A stretch of DNA of 64,000 bases from Cellulomonas marina (lineage in GTDB: Bacteria > Actinomycetota > Actinomycetes > Actinomycetales > Cellulomonadaceae), in NCBI RefSeq assembly GCF_900111925.1, contig NZ_FOKA01000010.1, positions 98,347 to 162,346 of the forward strand. The letters run 5' to 3'. Under the pieces are notes generated by a model that was given only the letters and a program-made list of their open reading frames with translations, was not told where the DNA came from and did no database searches. The stretch's first letter is position 1; each line of letters starts with the position of its first letter. The translations under genes were made by a program, and so were the position numbers. Below, in pieces: positions 25,057-35,055 of the stretch.

Positions 25057-28000
25057 ATGGCCGGCCAGGGCACCACGACGACGACCGACCCCCTGCGCAG
25101 GGCCGACGACGCGCCGCCGCCGCGCACCCTCGTCGACGTCCTCGTCGCCACGGCCGAGCGCCACCCGGACGTCGTCGCGGTCGACGACGGCGACGAGACG
25201 CTCACCTACGCCGCGCTGCTGCGCGCGGTCCGCGCCCAGGCGGCCCGCCTGGCCGCCGCCGGGGTGCGCCCCGGGGACCGGGTCGGCGTGCGCGCGCCGT
25301 CCGGCACCGTCGGGCTGTACGTCGCCGTGCTCGCGGTCCTCGCGGCCGGCGCCGCCTACGTCCCCGTCGACGCCGACGACCCCGAGGAGCGCGCGCGGCT
25401 CGTCTTCGACGAGGCCGGCGTCGTGCTCGTCGTCGGGGACGCCGGGGCGCTGACCCGCGCGGACGGGACGCCGGTGCCGACCGGGGACGCCACCGCCGCG
25501 GCCCCGGCAGCCGGTCGCCCCGCGCTCGACGACGACGCCTGGATCATCTTCACCTCCGGCTCGACGGGGCGGCCGAAGGGCGTGGCCGTCACCCACCGCA
25601 GCGCCGCCGCGTTCGTCGACGCCGAGGCGCGGCTGTTCCTCCAGGACGCCCCGCTGGGGCCAGGCGACCGCGTCCTGGCCGGGCTGTCCGTGGCCTTCGA
25701 CGCCTCCTGCGAGGAGATGTGGCTGGCGTGGCGGCACGGCGCGACGCTGGTGCCGGCGCCCCGGGCGCTCGTGCGGGCGGGGCTCGAGCTGGGGCCGTGG
25801 CTGGCCGAGCGCGAGATCACCGCCGTCTCCACCGTGCCGACGCTGGCGGGGCTCTGGCCGGCCGAGGCACTGACCGGTGTGCGGCTGCTGATCTTCGGCG
25901 GGGAGGCCGTGCCGCCGGAGCTGGCGGCCCGGCTGACCGCCCCCGGGCGCGAGGTCTGGAACACCTACGGCCCCACGGAGGCCACGGTCGTCGCGTGCGC
26001 GGCGCTGCTCGAGCCCGACGAGCCCGTGCGCATCGGGCGGCCGCTGGACGGGTGGGACCTCGCGGTCGTCGGCCCCGACGGCGCGGAGGTGGCGCCGGGC
26101 ACGACCGGGGAGCTCGTCATCGGCGGCGTCGGCGTCGCGCGGTACCTCGACCCGGCGCTCGACGCCGTCCGCTTCGCGCCGCACCCCGTGCTCGGCACGG
26201 GCCGGGCCTACCGCACGGGCGACCTCGTGCGCGACGACGGGATCGGCCTGCTCTTCGTCGGGCGCGCCGACGACCAGGTCAAGGTCAACGGCCACCGCAT
26301 CGAGCTGGCCGAGGTCGACACCGCCCTGCAGGCGCTGCCGGGCGTGGCCGGCGGTGCCGCGGCGGTGCGCCGCTCGTCGGCCGGTGCCGCGGTGCTGGTC
26401 GGCTACCTCGTCGCCGCGCCCGGGGTGCGGCTGGACACCACGGCGCTGCTGCCGCTGCTGCGCGCGGTGCTGCCGGGGTCGATGGTGCCGCTGCTCGCCG
26501 TGGTCGACGACCTGCCCACGCGCACCTCCGGCAAGGTCGACCGCGACGCCCTGCCCTGGCCCCTGCCCGGGACGGCCACGGGCGGCGCTGACGGCGCGGC
26601 CGACCTGGTCGGCACGGCGGCCTTCGTCGCGGACGGCTGGGAGGGTGTCATCGGGGTGCGCCCGGCCAGCGCCGACGACGACTTCTTCGCGGTCGGCGGC
26701 AGCTCCCTGACCGCCGCGCAGCTCGTCTCCGCGCTGCGCGCCCGCTACCCGATGGTGACCGTCGCCGAGGTCTACGACCACCCGACGGTCGGGGAGCTGG
26801 CCGACCACCTCGACCGGCGCTGGCCCGCAGCGGCCGGCGGCGGGGAGGGAGCCGACGCCGCCGGTGCCCGCCTGCGCCGCGTCACGCCCGTGCCCGCCGC
26901 CGCGCAGGGGCTGCAGCTCCTGGCGCTGCTGCCGCTGCGCACGCTCGTCGGGCTGCGGTGGCTGACGGCGCTCGCGGCGGTGTGCCTGGTGCTCGGCGGG
27001 CCGCTGGACGTGGCGTGGGCACCCGACGTGGCGTGGTGGTGGGTGGCGCTCGGGTGGCTGCTGACCGTGAGCCCGCTCGGGCGGCTCGGGGTGTCGGCGC
27101 TCGGCGCGCGGGCGCTGCTCGTCGGCGTCGGGCCGGGGACCTACCCGCGCGGGGGGTCGGTGCACCTGCGGCTGTGGGCCGCCGAGCGTCTCGTCGAGGG
27201 CTTCGGCGCGGTCACGCCCTCGAGCGCGGCGTTCGTCGGGCTGTACGCGCGGGCGCTGGGCGCGCGGGTCGGGCCGGACGTGGACCTGCACTCCCTGCCG
27301 CCCGTCACGGGGCTGCTCACGCTCGGGCGCGGGTGCGCCGTCGAGCCGGAGGTGGACCTGTCCGGGCACTGGGTGGACGGGGACGTCCTGCACGTCGGGC
27401 GCGTCGTCGTCGGGCCGGGCGCGACCGTCGGGGCGCGGACCGTGCTGCTGCCCGGCGCGCACGTGGGCGCGGGCACCGACGTCGCGGCGGGCTCGGCGGT
27501 GCACGGCCGCACCGGCGACGACGCCTACTGGATGGGCTCGCCCGCGCGGCGCGTGCGCGAGGCCCGCCACCCCTGGCCCGACGAGCGCCCCGACGGGCTG
27601 GCCCGCCTGCGTTGGACGGCCGCCTACGCCGTGACGGGGACGCTCGTCGCCGGGGTGCCGGTGCTGGCGGGCGCGGCGGGCCTGGCCGTGGTGCTCGCGG
27701 CCGTGCGCGGCGCGGCCACGGCGGCGGAGGCCGTCGGCCCGGCGCTCCTCGGCGCGGTCGCCGGCACCGCGGTCGCGCTCGTCGTCGACGCGCTGCTCGT
27801 CGCCGTCACCGTGCGGACCCTGGGCCGCGGCCTGGCCGAGGGCGCGCACCCCGTGCGGTCGGCGGTCGGCCTGCGGGCCTGGGCCGTGCAGCGGCTCACG
27901 GACGCGGCTCGCACGCACCTGTTCCCGCTCTACTCCTCGGTCCTGACGCCGGCGTGGCTGCGGTTGCTCGGCGCGAGCGTGGGCCGCGGCACCGAGATCT

Positions 28001-29001
28001 CCACGGTGGTGGGCCTGCCGTCGATGATGCGCGTGCGCGACGGCGCCTTCCTCGCCGACGACACCATGGTGGCGCCCTACGAGCTCGGCGGGGGCTGGGT
28101 GCGGCTCGCGCCCGCGAAGGTCGGCCGGCGCGCCTTCCTCGGCAACTCCGGCATGACGGCACCGGGGCGGACGGTGCCGAAGAACGGGCTGGTCGCGGTG
28201 CTGTCGGCCGCCCCGCGCCGCACCCGGGCCGGGTCGAGCTACCTCGGCAGCCCGCCGGTGCTGCTCCCGCGGGCCGCGGTGCTCGAGGACGACGCGCGCA
28301 CCTACGACCCGCCGGCCCGGCTGCGCCGCGCGCGGGCCGCGGTGGAGGCGGCCCGGCTCGTGCCCGCCCTGTCGGCCGGCGTGCTGGCCGTGGGCGTGCT
28401 GCTCGGGCTCGGTGCCCTCGTCGTCGCCGCGGGGTGGGGCGTCGCGGCGCTGCTGTCCGGGGCCGTGCTGCTCGCGGCGGGCGTGGTGGCCGCCGCCGTC
28501 ACGGCCGTGGCGAAGCGGCTCCTCGTCGGGCGGTTCGACGCGCGGGACCACCCGCTGTGGAGCGCCGCGGTGTGGCGGGGGGAGCTGGCGGACACCTTCA
28601 CGGAGGTGCTGGCGGCCCGGTTCTTCGCCGAGGCGGTGACGGGCACGTTCGCGCTCGTCGTGTGGCTGCGGGCCATGGGCGCCCGCATCGGCCGGGGCGT
28701 GTGGTGCCAGACGTACTGGCTGCCCGAGGCGGACCTCGTCACCCTCGGCGACGGCGCGACCGTCGGCCCGGGCTGCGTCGTGCAGACGCACCTGTTCCAC
28801 GACCGCGTCATGAGCCTGGGTCCGGTCCGCCTCGACGCCGGCGCCACGCTCGGCCCGCACGGGGTCGTCCTGCCGGCGGCGCGCGTGGGCGAGGCCGCCA
28901 CGGTCGGACCGGCGTCGCTCGTCCTGCGCGGCGAGCACGTGCCCGCCGGGACGCGCTGGGTCGGCAACCCCGTCGCCCCGTGGCAGGCTGCCGGGTCGTG
29001 A
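25057..29001 (+). CDS. Single-module membrane NRPS of Pls/PosA (epsilon-poly-lysine synthetase) type
   Basis: A 1314-residue protein; ATG after AGAGGGAG. Residues 22-500 are an adenylation domain with all core motifs: IIFTSGSTGRPKGVAVTH (163-180), FDASCEEMW, WNTYGPTEATVV (301-312), YRTGDL, GRADDQVKVNGHRIELAEVD and TSGKVDR with Lys493. Residues 510-590 are a carrier domain, DDFFAVGGSSL, with Ser550 the pantetheine site. There is no condensation or thioesterase domain. Instead six membrane helices (about 631-648, 656-673, 855-885, 895-917, 1102-1126, 1128-1152) separate three soluble segments rich in hexapeptide-type turns (735-830, 970-1070, 1205-1300), exactly the Pls plan. Hand alignment to GrsA gives pocket D215 A216 E219 S258 I279 G281 T303 V311 V312 K493. 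Predicted to polymerise one amino acid, probably a basic one. Confidence 0.9.
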   Translation: MAGQGTTTTTDPLRRADDAPPPRTLVDVLVATAERHPDVVAVDDGDETLTYAALLRAVRAQAARLAAAGVRPGDRVGVRAPSGTVGLYVAVLAVLAAGAAYVPVDADDPEERARLVFDEAGVVLVVGDAGALTRADGTPVPTGDATAAAPAAGRPALDDDAWIIFTSGSTGRPKGVAVTHRSAAAFVDAEARLFLQDAPLGPGDRVLAGLSVAFDASCEEMWLAWRHGATLVPAPRALVRAGLELGPWLAEREITAVSTVPTLAGLWPAEALTGVRLLIFGGEAVPPELAARLTAPGREVWNTYGPTEATVVACAALLEPDEPVRIGRPLDGWDLAVVGPDGAEVAPGTTGELVIGGVGVARYLDPALDAVRFAPHPVLGTGRAYRTGDLVRDDGIGLLFVGRADDQVKVNGHRIELAEVDTALQALPGVAGGAAAVRRSSAGAAVLVGYLVAAPGVRLDTTALLPLLRAVLPGSMVPLLAVVDDLPTRTSGKVDRDALPWPLPGTATGGADGAADLVGTAAFVADGWEGVIGVRPASADDDFFAVGGSSLTAAQLVSALRARYPMVTVAEVYDHPTVGELADHLDRRWPAAAGGGEGADAAGARLRRVTPVPAAAQGLQLLALLPLRTLVGLRWLTALAAVCLVLGGPLDVAWAPDVAWWWVALGWLLTVSPLGRLGVSALGARALLVGVGPGTYPRGGSVHLRLWAAERLVEGFGAVTPSSAAFVGLYARALGARVGPDVDLHSLPPVTGLLTLGRGCAVEPEVDLSGHWVDGDVLHVGRVVVGPGATVGARTVLLPGAHVGAGTDVAAGSAVHGRTGDDAYWMGSPARRVREARHPWPDERPDGLARLRWTAAYAVTGTLVAGVPVLAGAAGLAVVLAAVRGAATAAEAVGPALLGAVAGTAVALVVDALLVAVTVRTLGRGLAEGAHPVRSAVGLRAWAVQRLTDAARTHLFPLYSSVLTPAWLRLLGASVGRGTEISTVVGLPSMMRVRDGAFLADDTMVAPYELGGGWVRLAPAKVGRRAFLGNSGMTAPGRTVPKNGLVAVLSAAPRRTRAGSSYLGSPPVLLPRAAVLEDDARTYDPPARLRRARAAVEAARLVPALSAGVLAVGVLLGLGALVVAAGWGVAALLSGAVLLAAGVVAAAVTAVAKRLLVGRFDARDHPLWSAAVWRGELADTFTEVLAARFFAEAVTGTFALVVWLRAMGARIGRGVWCQTYWLPEADLVTLGDGATVGPGCVVQTHLFHDRVMSLGPVRLDAGATLGPHGVVLPAARVGEAATVGPASLVLRGEHVPAGTRWVGNPVAPWQAAGS

Positions 29002-30371
29002 CGCCACCCGCCCGCGGCGCCGCGCCCGGTGCGCGGCCCACCGACCCCTACGACCCGACGGGCGACCCCGACCTGCACGTCGAGCACTACGACCTCGACC
29101 TCACGTACAAGGTCGCGCGCAACCGGCTCGGCGGCACGGCCGTGCTGCACCTGCGCCCGCTCGTCGCCACCCGCGAGGTGCACCTGGAGCTGGCGGGCCT
29201 CGTCGTGCAGGAGGTCGCGGTGGAGGGAGCCCGCCTCGCCCGGCACCGGCACCGGGGGCGGGCGCTGACGCTGCGGCTGGCCGACGAGGTGCCGGCCGGC
29301 GCGCCCCTCGTCGTCACCGTCCGCTACGCGGGCACGCCGGGCCCGGTGCCGAGCCCGTTCGGGCCGGTGGGGTGGGAGGAGCTGACGGACGGCGCCCTCG
29401 TCGCCAGCCAGCCGCACGGCGCCGCCTCCTGGTTCCCGTGCAACGACCGCCCGGGGGACCGCGCGACGTTCCGCACGCGCCTGACCGTCGACGACCCGTA
29501 CCGCGTGGCCGCACCGGGCCGGCTCACGGGCCGGCGCGCGCGGGCCGGCGCGACGACGTGGGTCTTCGAGGAGACCGCGCCCACCGCGACGTACCTGGCC
29601 ACCGTGCAGGTGGGGCGGTACGCGGAGCTGGCGCTGGCGGACGCGCCGGTCCCGCAGCGCGCGCTCGTGCCGCCCGCGCACCTGCCGGCGGCGCGGCGGG
29701 CGCTGGCGCGGCACGGGGACATGCTCGACGCGCTCGCCGACGTCTTCGGCCCGTACCCCTTCGACGGGTACACGCTCGTGGTGGCGGACGACGTCCTGGA
29801 GATCCCCGTCGAGGCGCAGGGCATGTCCGTGTTCGGCACCAACCACCTCGGCGGCACGAGCGACGACGAGCGGCTCGTCGCGCACGAGCTGGCGCACCAG
29901 TGGGTGGGCAACGGCGTGGGGATCAGCACGTGGCAGCACCTGTGGCTGAACGAGGGGTTCGCCTGCTACGCGGAGTGGCTGTGGTCGGAGGCGTCGGGCG
30001 GGCCGGACGTGGGCACGCTCGCGGGACGCTGGCGGGCGCGGCTGGCGGCGCGGCCGCAGGACCTCGTGCTGTCGGACCCCGGGCCGGAGCGGGTGTTCGA
30101 CGACCGCGTCTACAAGCGCGGCGCGCTCACGGTGCACGCGCTGCGGCTCGTGCTGGGGGAGCGGTGCTGGCGGGAGACGGTGCGGGCGTGGGTCGCCGAG
30201 CACGTCGGCGGGCCGACCGTGACGGACGCGGACTTCCGCGCGCACGTGGCGCGGTTCGCACACGGGCAGGGCGGCGAGGACCTGGCCGCGCGGGTGGCGG
30301 ACCTGCTGCGCCGGTGGCTCGACGAGGAGCCGCTGCCGGAGCTGCCGGGGTCGTCGGACCGCGTGGCCTGA
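28998..30371 (+). CDS. M1 family zinc metallopeptidase coupled to the NRPS
   Basis: A 457-residue gluzincin. The GTG overlaps the NRPS stop (GTGA), so the two proteins are probably made together. The N-terminal beta domain starts VEHYDLDLTYKVARNRLGG; SWFPCNDRPGDRATF is the usual M1 substrate-entry region; EAQGMSVFGTNH takes the place of the GAMEN exopeptidase motif; the zinc site is VAHELAHQWVGN (H296, E297, H300) with E319 in WLNEGFACY. The C-terminal helical domain of full-length M1 enzymes is missing, giving a short form. No signal peptide is seen, so it should be cytoplasmic. It may trim or degrade the NRPS product; this is inferred from coupling only. Confidence 0.88.
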   Translation: MTPPARGAAPGARPTDPYDPTGDPDLHVEHYDLDLTYKVARNRLGGTAVLHLRPLVATREVHLELAGLVVQEVAVEGARLARHRHRGRALTLRLADEVPAGAPLVVTVRYAGTPGPVPSPFGPVGWEELTDGALVASQPHGAASWFPCNDRPGDRATFRTRLTVDDPYRVAAPGRLTGRRARAGATTWVFEETAPTATYLATVQVGRYAELALADAPVPQRALVPPAHLPAARRALARHGDMLDALADVFGPYPFDGYTLVVADDVLEIPVEAQGMSVFGTNHLGGTSDDERLVAHELAHQWVGNGVGISTWQHLWLNEGFACYAEWLWSEASGGPDVGTLAGRWRARLAARPQDLVLSDPGPERVFDDRVYKRGALTVHALRLVLGERCWRETVRAWVAEHVGGPTVTDADFRAHVARFAHGQGGEDLAARVADLLRRWLDEEPLPELPGSSDRVA

Positions 30372-30408
30372 GGGCGGCGCGGTCAGGGATGACGGGGCTG
30401 TCGCAGCC

Positions 30409-30444
30409 GGACGGGCGGCCACCCGCGAGGGTGACCGCCCGTCC
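30409..30444. terminator. Hairpin between the convergent M1 and GH5 genes
   Basis: Stem GGACGGGCGG (30409-30418) with CCGCCCGTCC (30435-30444), then one mismatch and a further CACCC/GGGTG pairing around a GCGA loop. It lies 37 bp past the M1 stop and 30 bp before the GH5 stop and can serve both. Confidence 0.7.
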
Positions 30445-30474
30445 GTCCCGTCAGGGCCTGCCGGCCCGGTGCCG

Positions 30475-32043
<1,569 letters not shown>

Positions 32044-32955
32044 TTAAGCGCCGAGCGCCCGTTGGTCCGTCGGGTCCGCCGCGACGGCGAGGAGGGTCGC
32101 GCCGTCGCGCACGACCACCGTCGGCCGCCGGCGGGGGCGCCACCACGGGCGTGCGACGGCGACGGCGGCCACGACACCTGCGCCGAGCCGGCTGGGCACG
32201 GGCGACGTGCCGCCCTCCCGGGGCGCCGGCAGCGCGAGGTCCACGACGTCCACGACCCGCCGTTGGTGCCGGACGCGGCGGGGACGGCCGCCACGCCCGA
32301 GGACGGCGATGCCGCGCGGGTCGGTGCGGAGGCCGGCACCGGTGGCCTTCAGCACCGCCTCCTTGCGCGCCCAGGCCGTCGTGAGGAGCGCGTGGCGCGT
32401 CGCGGCCGGTACCCGGACCAGGCGACGCCGGTCCCGAGGTCCCAGCGCGACGTCCGCGAACGGCGCCGTGCTGCCCGGGCCGGTGCCCTCCGGGCCGGTG
32501 GCGACGACGTCGACGCCGATGTCGTCGACGCGCCGCGGCCGGTGCCCGCGCCCGTCCGCCTGCAGCACCGCGACCGCGACGAGCGGGCCGGACCGCGTCA
32601 CGGACACCTCCACGCCGCGCGGGTGCACGACCCGGACGCGGCCGTGCGCGCCGCCGCACGTCGGGCACCGCGCGGCCAGCACGACGGACTCCGGCGGGAC
32701 GCCTGCCCGCTCGGCGACGGCGAGCCGCAGGAGGGCCCTTCCGGTGGTGAAGGCGTTCGCGGCCCGCACCGGCAGGGCGGCGCGACGGGCACGCTCGTCG
32801 TCGTCCAACAGCTCGACGAGCGCTGCTCCTGCGGCCGGCGGCGCCACCCACACGTGGACCACCCGGCTCGACGCCGTCGCCACCGTCCCGCGCCCGGCCG
32901 CCGTCGCGCCGGGCCCCGGGTCCTGCCCCGGTCGGGGCGCCACCGCACGCGTCAC
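32044..32955 (-). CDS. Sfp-type 4'-phosphopantetheinyl transferase
   Basis: About 303 residues with the longest start (GTG 32955); in-frame GTG codons at 32943 and 32883 give shorter forms, and the last starts right before the first strand (VVHVWVAPP), so the N-terminus is uncertain. Hallmarks are ANAFTTGRALLRLAVAE, SVTRSGPLVAVAVL, the magnesium motif VDDIGVDVVA, and WARKEAVLKATGAGL (W-x-x-K-E-A-x-x-K). The zinc-finger-like CPTCGGAHG also occurs in this class. It transfers phosphopantetheine from CoA to carrier domains, and the only carrier domain in the window is in the NRPS 3 kb away. Confidence 0.9.
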   Translation of the reverse strand: MTRAVAPRPGQDPGPGATAAGRGTVATASSRVVHVWVAPPAAGAALVELLDDDERARRAALPVRAANAFTTGRALLRLAVAERAGVPPESVVLAARCPTCGGAHGRVRVVHPRGVEVSVTRSGPLVAVAVLQADGRGHRPRRVDDIGVDVVATGPEGTGPGSTAPFADVALGPRDRRRLVRVPAATRHALLTTAWARKEAVLKATGAGLRTDPRGIAVLGRGGRPRRVRHQRRVVDVVDLALPAPREGGTSPVPSRLGAGVVAAVAVARPWWRPRRRPTVVVRDGATLLAVAADPTDQRALGA

Positions 32956-33015
32956 CGGAGGATCGTCGCGCACGACGACCGGCGACGAGGTCGACACGGA
33001 CGGGTGACGTGTGTG

Positions 33016-33035
33016 GAGGTTGTCGCGACAACTTC
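33016..33035. promoter_or_regulatory. Operator-like palindrome GTTGTCGCGACAAC before doxX
   Basis: A 14-bp perfect palindrome (33019-33032), extendable to 20 bp with one G-T mismatch pair. It lies in the divergent region between the phosphopantetheinyl transferase and doxX, 60 bp from each start. Size and symmetry fit a MarR-, TetR- or HxlR-type dimeric repressor. The remaining sequence of the gap shows no clear -35/-10 pair. Confidence 0.6.
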
Positions 33036-33094
33036 GGCAGCCCGCATCCCGCCGTGGCCCGTCCTGCGGGCCCCACGACGAACCGGAGGACCCC

Positions 33095-33535
33095 GTGCAC
33101 CTTCCCGTTCCCGTCCGTGACCTCGTCCTGCTCCTCGCCCGCGTGGCGGTCGGCGTCGTGTTCGTCGCGCACGGACTCCAGAAGCTCGTGACCAACGGCA
33201 TCGACGGGACGGCCGGCTTCTTCTCGTCGGTCGGCGTGCCGGCCGCGGAGGTGGCGGCGTGGGTGTCCGCGGTGGTCGAGCTGGTCGGGGGCGCCCTCCT
33301 CGTGGTCGGGCTGGCGGTGCCGGTGGCCGGCCTGCTGCTCGCGCTCCAGATGCTCGGGGCGTACGTGTTCGTCCACGCCGGCAACGGCCTGTTCGTCGAC
33401 GACGGCGGGTTCGAGCTGGTCCTGGTGCTCGCCGCCGCGAGCCTGCTGCTGGCCGCCGTCGGTGGCGGACGCTGGTCCCTCGACGCCGCGCTGCTCGGCC
33501 GTCGGCGGGGACGGGACCGCGCCCTCGTCGGCTGA
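33095..33535 (+). CDS. DoxX family membrane protein
   Basis: A 146-residue protein with four hydrophobic helices. GTG at 33095 after CCGGAGG. Landmarks: LLLARVAVGVVFVAHGLQKL in the first helix and its exit, FFSSVGVPAAEVAAWVSAVV, ELVGGALLVVGLAVPVAGLL, MLGAYVFVHAGNGLFV and a last helix ELVLVLAAASLLLAAV. DoxX proteins in actinobacteria take part in membrane-associated oxidoreductase complexes and respond to oxidative stress. The palindrome upstream suggests repressor control. Confidence 0.88.
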   Translation: MHLPVPVRDLVLLLARVAVGVVFVAHGLQKLVTNGIDGTAGFFSSVGVPAAEVAAWVSAVVELVGGALLVVGLAVPVAGLLLALQMLGAYVFVHAGNGLFVDDGGFELVLVLAAASLLLAAVGGGRWSLDAALLGRRRGRDRALVG

Positions 33536-33542
33536 CGTCGCG

Positions 33543-34808
33543 TCAGCGGACCCTGGCGGGCAGCACGACCTCGTCGCCGGGGCTCGCAGGCCGGGGCAGC
33601 ACCGGCGCCACGACCGCCGGGGCCACGACCGCGGGGGCACGCTCGAGGTCGGCCGCGGGGCCAGGGCGGCCGAAGTACCACCCCTGGCCGAGGTCCACGC
33701 CGAGCGCCCGGAGGGCCACGACGTCGTCGAAGGTCTCGACGCCCTCCGCCACCACCGTCGTCCCGCTCCCGTGCGCGAACTGCACGAGCGCCGTGACCAG
33801 CGTCGACAGCACGTCGTCGGTCGCGACCCCGGCCACGATGCTGCGGTCGAGCTTGATGACGTCCGGGCGGCACAGCACGATGTGCCGCAACGAGGAGAAC
33901 CCGGCCCCGACGTCGTCGATGGCCAGGCGCAGCCCCGCAGCCCGCGGTCCGGCCAGCGCGGCGTGCAGCGCGTCGTAGTCCTCGACCGGGTCGTGCTCGC
34001 TGAGCTCGAGCAGCACCCGTCGCGCGGGCAGGCGCGCCAGCAGGGCGGCGCAGCCCGGGGTGAGCAGCGTCTGCGGCGAGACGTTCATGGCGACGTAGCC
34101 CTGCACCCCGTCGAGGTGCGCCACCGCGCGCTCGAGCGCGAGCAGCTCGAGCTCGTCGCCGAGCCCGTGGGCGTGCGCCTCGGCGAAGACGAGGTCCGGT
34201 GTCCGCCCCCACTCCGCCGGGAAGCGCGAGAGCGCCTCGGCGCCGACGCGCACACCGTCGGCCAGTGCCACGATCGGCTGCAGCACGACGGTCGGCCCGC
34301 CCGCGGCCATGACGGGCTGGATCCGCCCGACGACGTCCGCCCGCTCCGCGGCCGCCACCACCTCCGGCTCGACGACGACGGCCGCCGCCGACGCCAGCAC
34401 CTCCAGCAGGGCGCGGTCGCGCTCGCCGAGCCCCTTGTCGGTGGTGAGGCCGGCCGCGCAGAACGTGCCGTAGAAGGTCCCGTCGCTCAACGTGACCGGC
34501 ACGGACACGTAGCTGCGCAGCCGGGGGAAGCGCGTGGCGGGCAGCGTCATGGCCAGCGGGTGCTGCCGCAGGTCCGGCATGACCGGGGGGAGCCTGCCGT
34601 CGCGGATGGCCTGGCACAGCGACGTCGCCTGCACCGCCTGGTGCCCCTCCTGGAAGATGAAGGGGACGGTCGAGTCGACCACCTGCAGGTGCTGCGTCGT
34701 GCCGTCCATGCGGCTGAGGAACGCGATGCTCAGCCCGAGGGCGTCCTTCGCGGTCCGCAGGAGCCCGGCCACCTGCTCCTCCGCGGCGCTGCGCTGCCGA
34801 CGGCCCAT
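33543..34808 (-). CDS. GAF-EAL cyclic-di-GMP phosphodiesterase
   Basis: A 421-residue cytoplasmic protein; the ATG (MGRRQRSAAEEQ) has GGGGAG upstream. Residues 10-165 form a GAF sensor (LGLSIAFLSRMDGTTQHLQV, RSYVSVPVTLSDGTFYGTFC). Residues 175-400 are an EAL domain: GAEALSRF, VAMNVSPQTL, RRVLLELSEHD, LRLAIDDVGAGFSSLRHI, DVIKLDRSIV, TTVVAEGVETFDDVVAL and GQGWYFGRPG. The metal and catalytic positions (E of EAL, N, DD, K, E, Q) are kept, so it is predicted to hydrolyse c-di-GMP. The C-terminus is a Pro/Ala/Val-rich tail. It is convergent with doxX, 7 bp apart. Confidence 0.9.
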   Translation of the reverse strand: MGRRQRSAAEEQVAGLLRTAKDALGLSIAFLSRMDGTTQHLQVVDSTVPFIFQEGHQAVQATSLCQAIRDGRLPPVMPDLRQHPLAMTLPATRFPRLRSYVSVPVTLSDGTFYGTFCAAGLTTDKGLGERDRALLEVLASAAAVVVEPEVVAAAERADVVGRIQPVMAAGGPTVVLQPIVALADGVRVGAEALSRFPAEWGRTPDLVFAEAHAHGLGDELELLALERAVAHLDGVQGYVAMNVSPQTLLTPGCAALLARLPARRVLLELSEHDPVEDYDALHAALAGPRAAGLRLAIDDVGAGFSSLRHIVLCRPDVIKLDRSIVAGVATDDVLSTLVTALVQFAHGSGTTVVAEGVETFDDVVALRALGVDLGQGWYFGRPGPAADLERAPAVVAPAVVAPVLPRPASPGDEVVLPARVR

Positions 34809-34947
34809 GGCGTGCTCCCCTCGCGGTCGTCCCCGCGGCGCAGGGCACCCCCGCCGCATCGTCACGCGGCGGGTGCGGCTGAGCGCCGGCGGTCGCGGTC
34901 ACCCCACCGGCCCAGACCGACGGCGGGCGACGAGCACCGGTGCGGGC

Positions 34948-35030
34948 CCGGCGCCGCGGCGCTCGGGACCGCCGGTGCCGCGGCGCTCGGCACCGGCCGG
35001 CGCCGCGGCGCTCGGGACCGGCCGGTGCCG
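34948..35030. repeat. 24-25-bp tandem repeat in an intergenic region (3.3 copies)
   Basis: Units begin at 34948, 34972 and 34997, with a partial copy at 35022; each reads CCGG-Y-GCCGCGGCGCTCGG-S-ACCGG. Differences alternate (C/T and G/C), so units 1 and 3 are near identical. It fills much of the 247 bp between the start of the GAF-EAL gene and the stop of the next gene; each unit can fold on itself. Confidence 0.8.
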
Positions 35031-35055
35031 CCCGGGGCGGATCAGGAAGAAGGCG

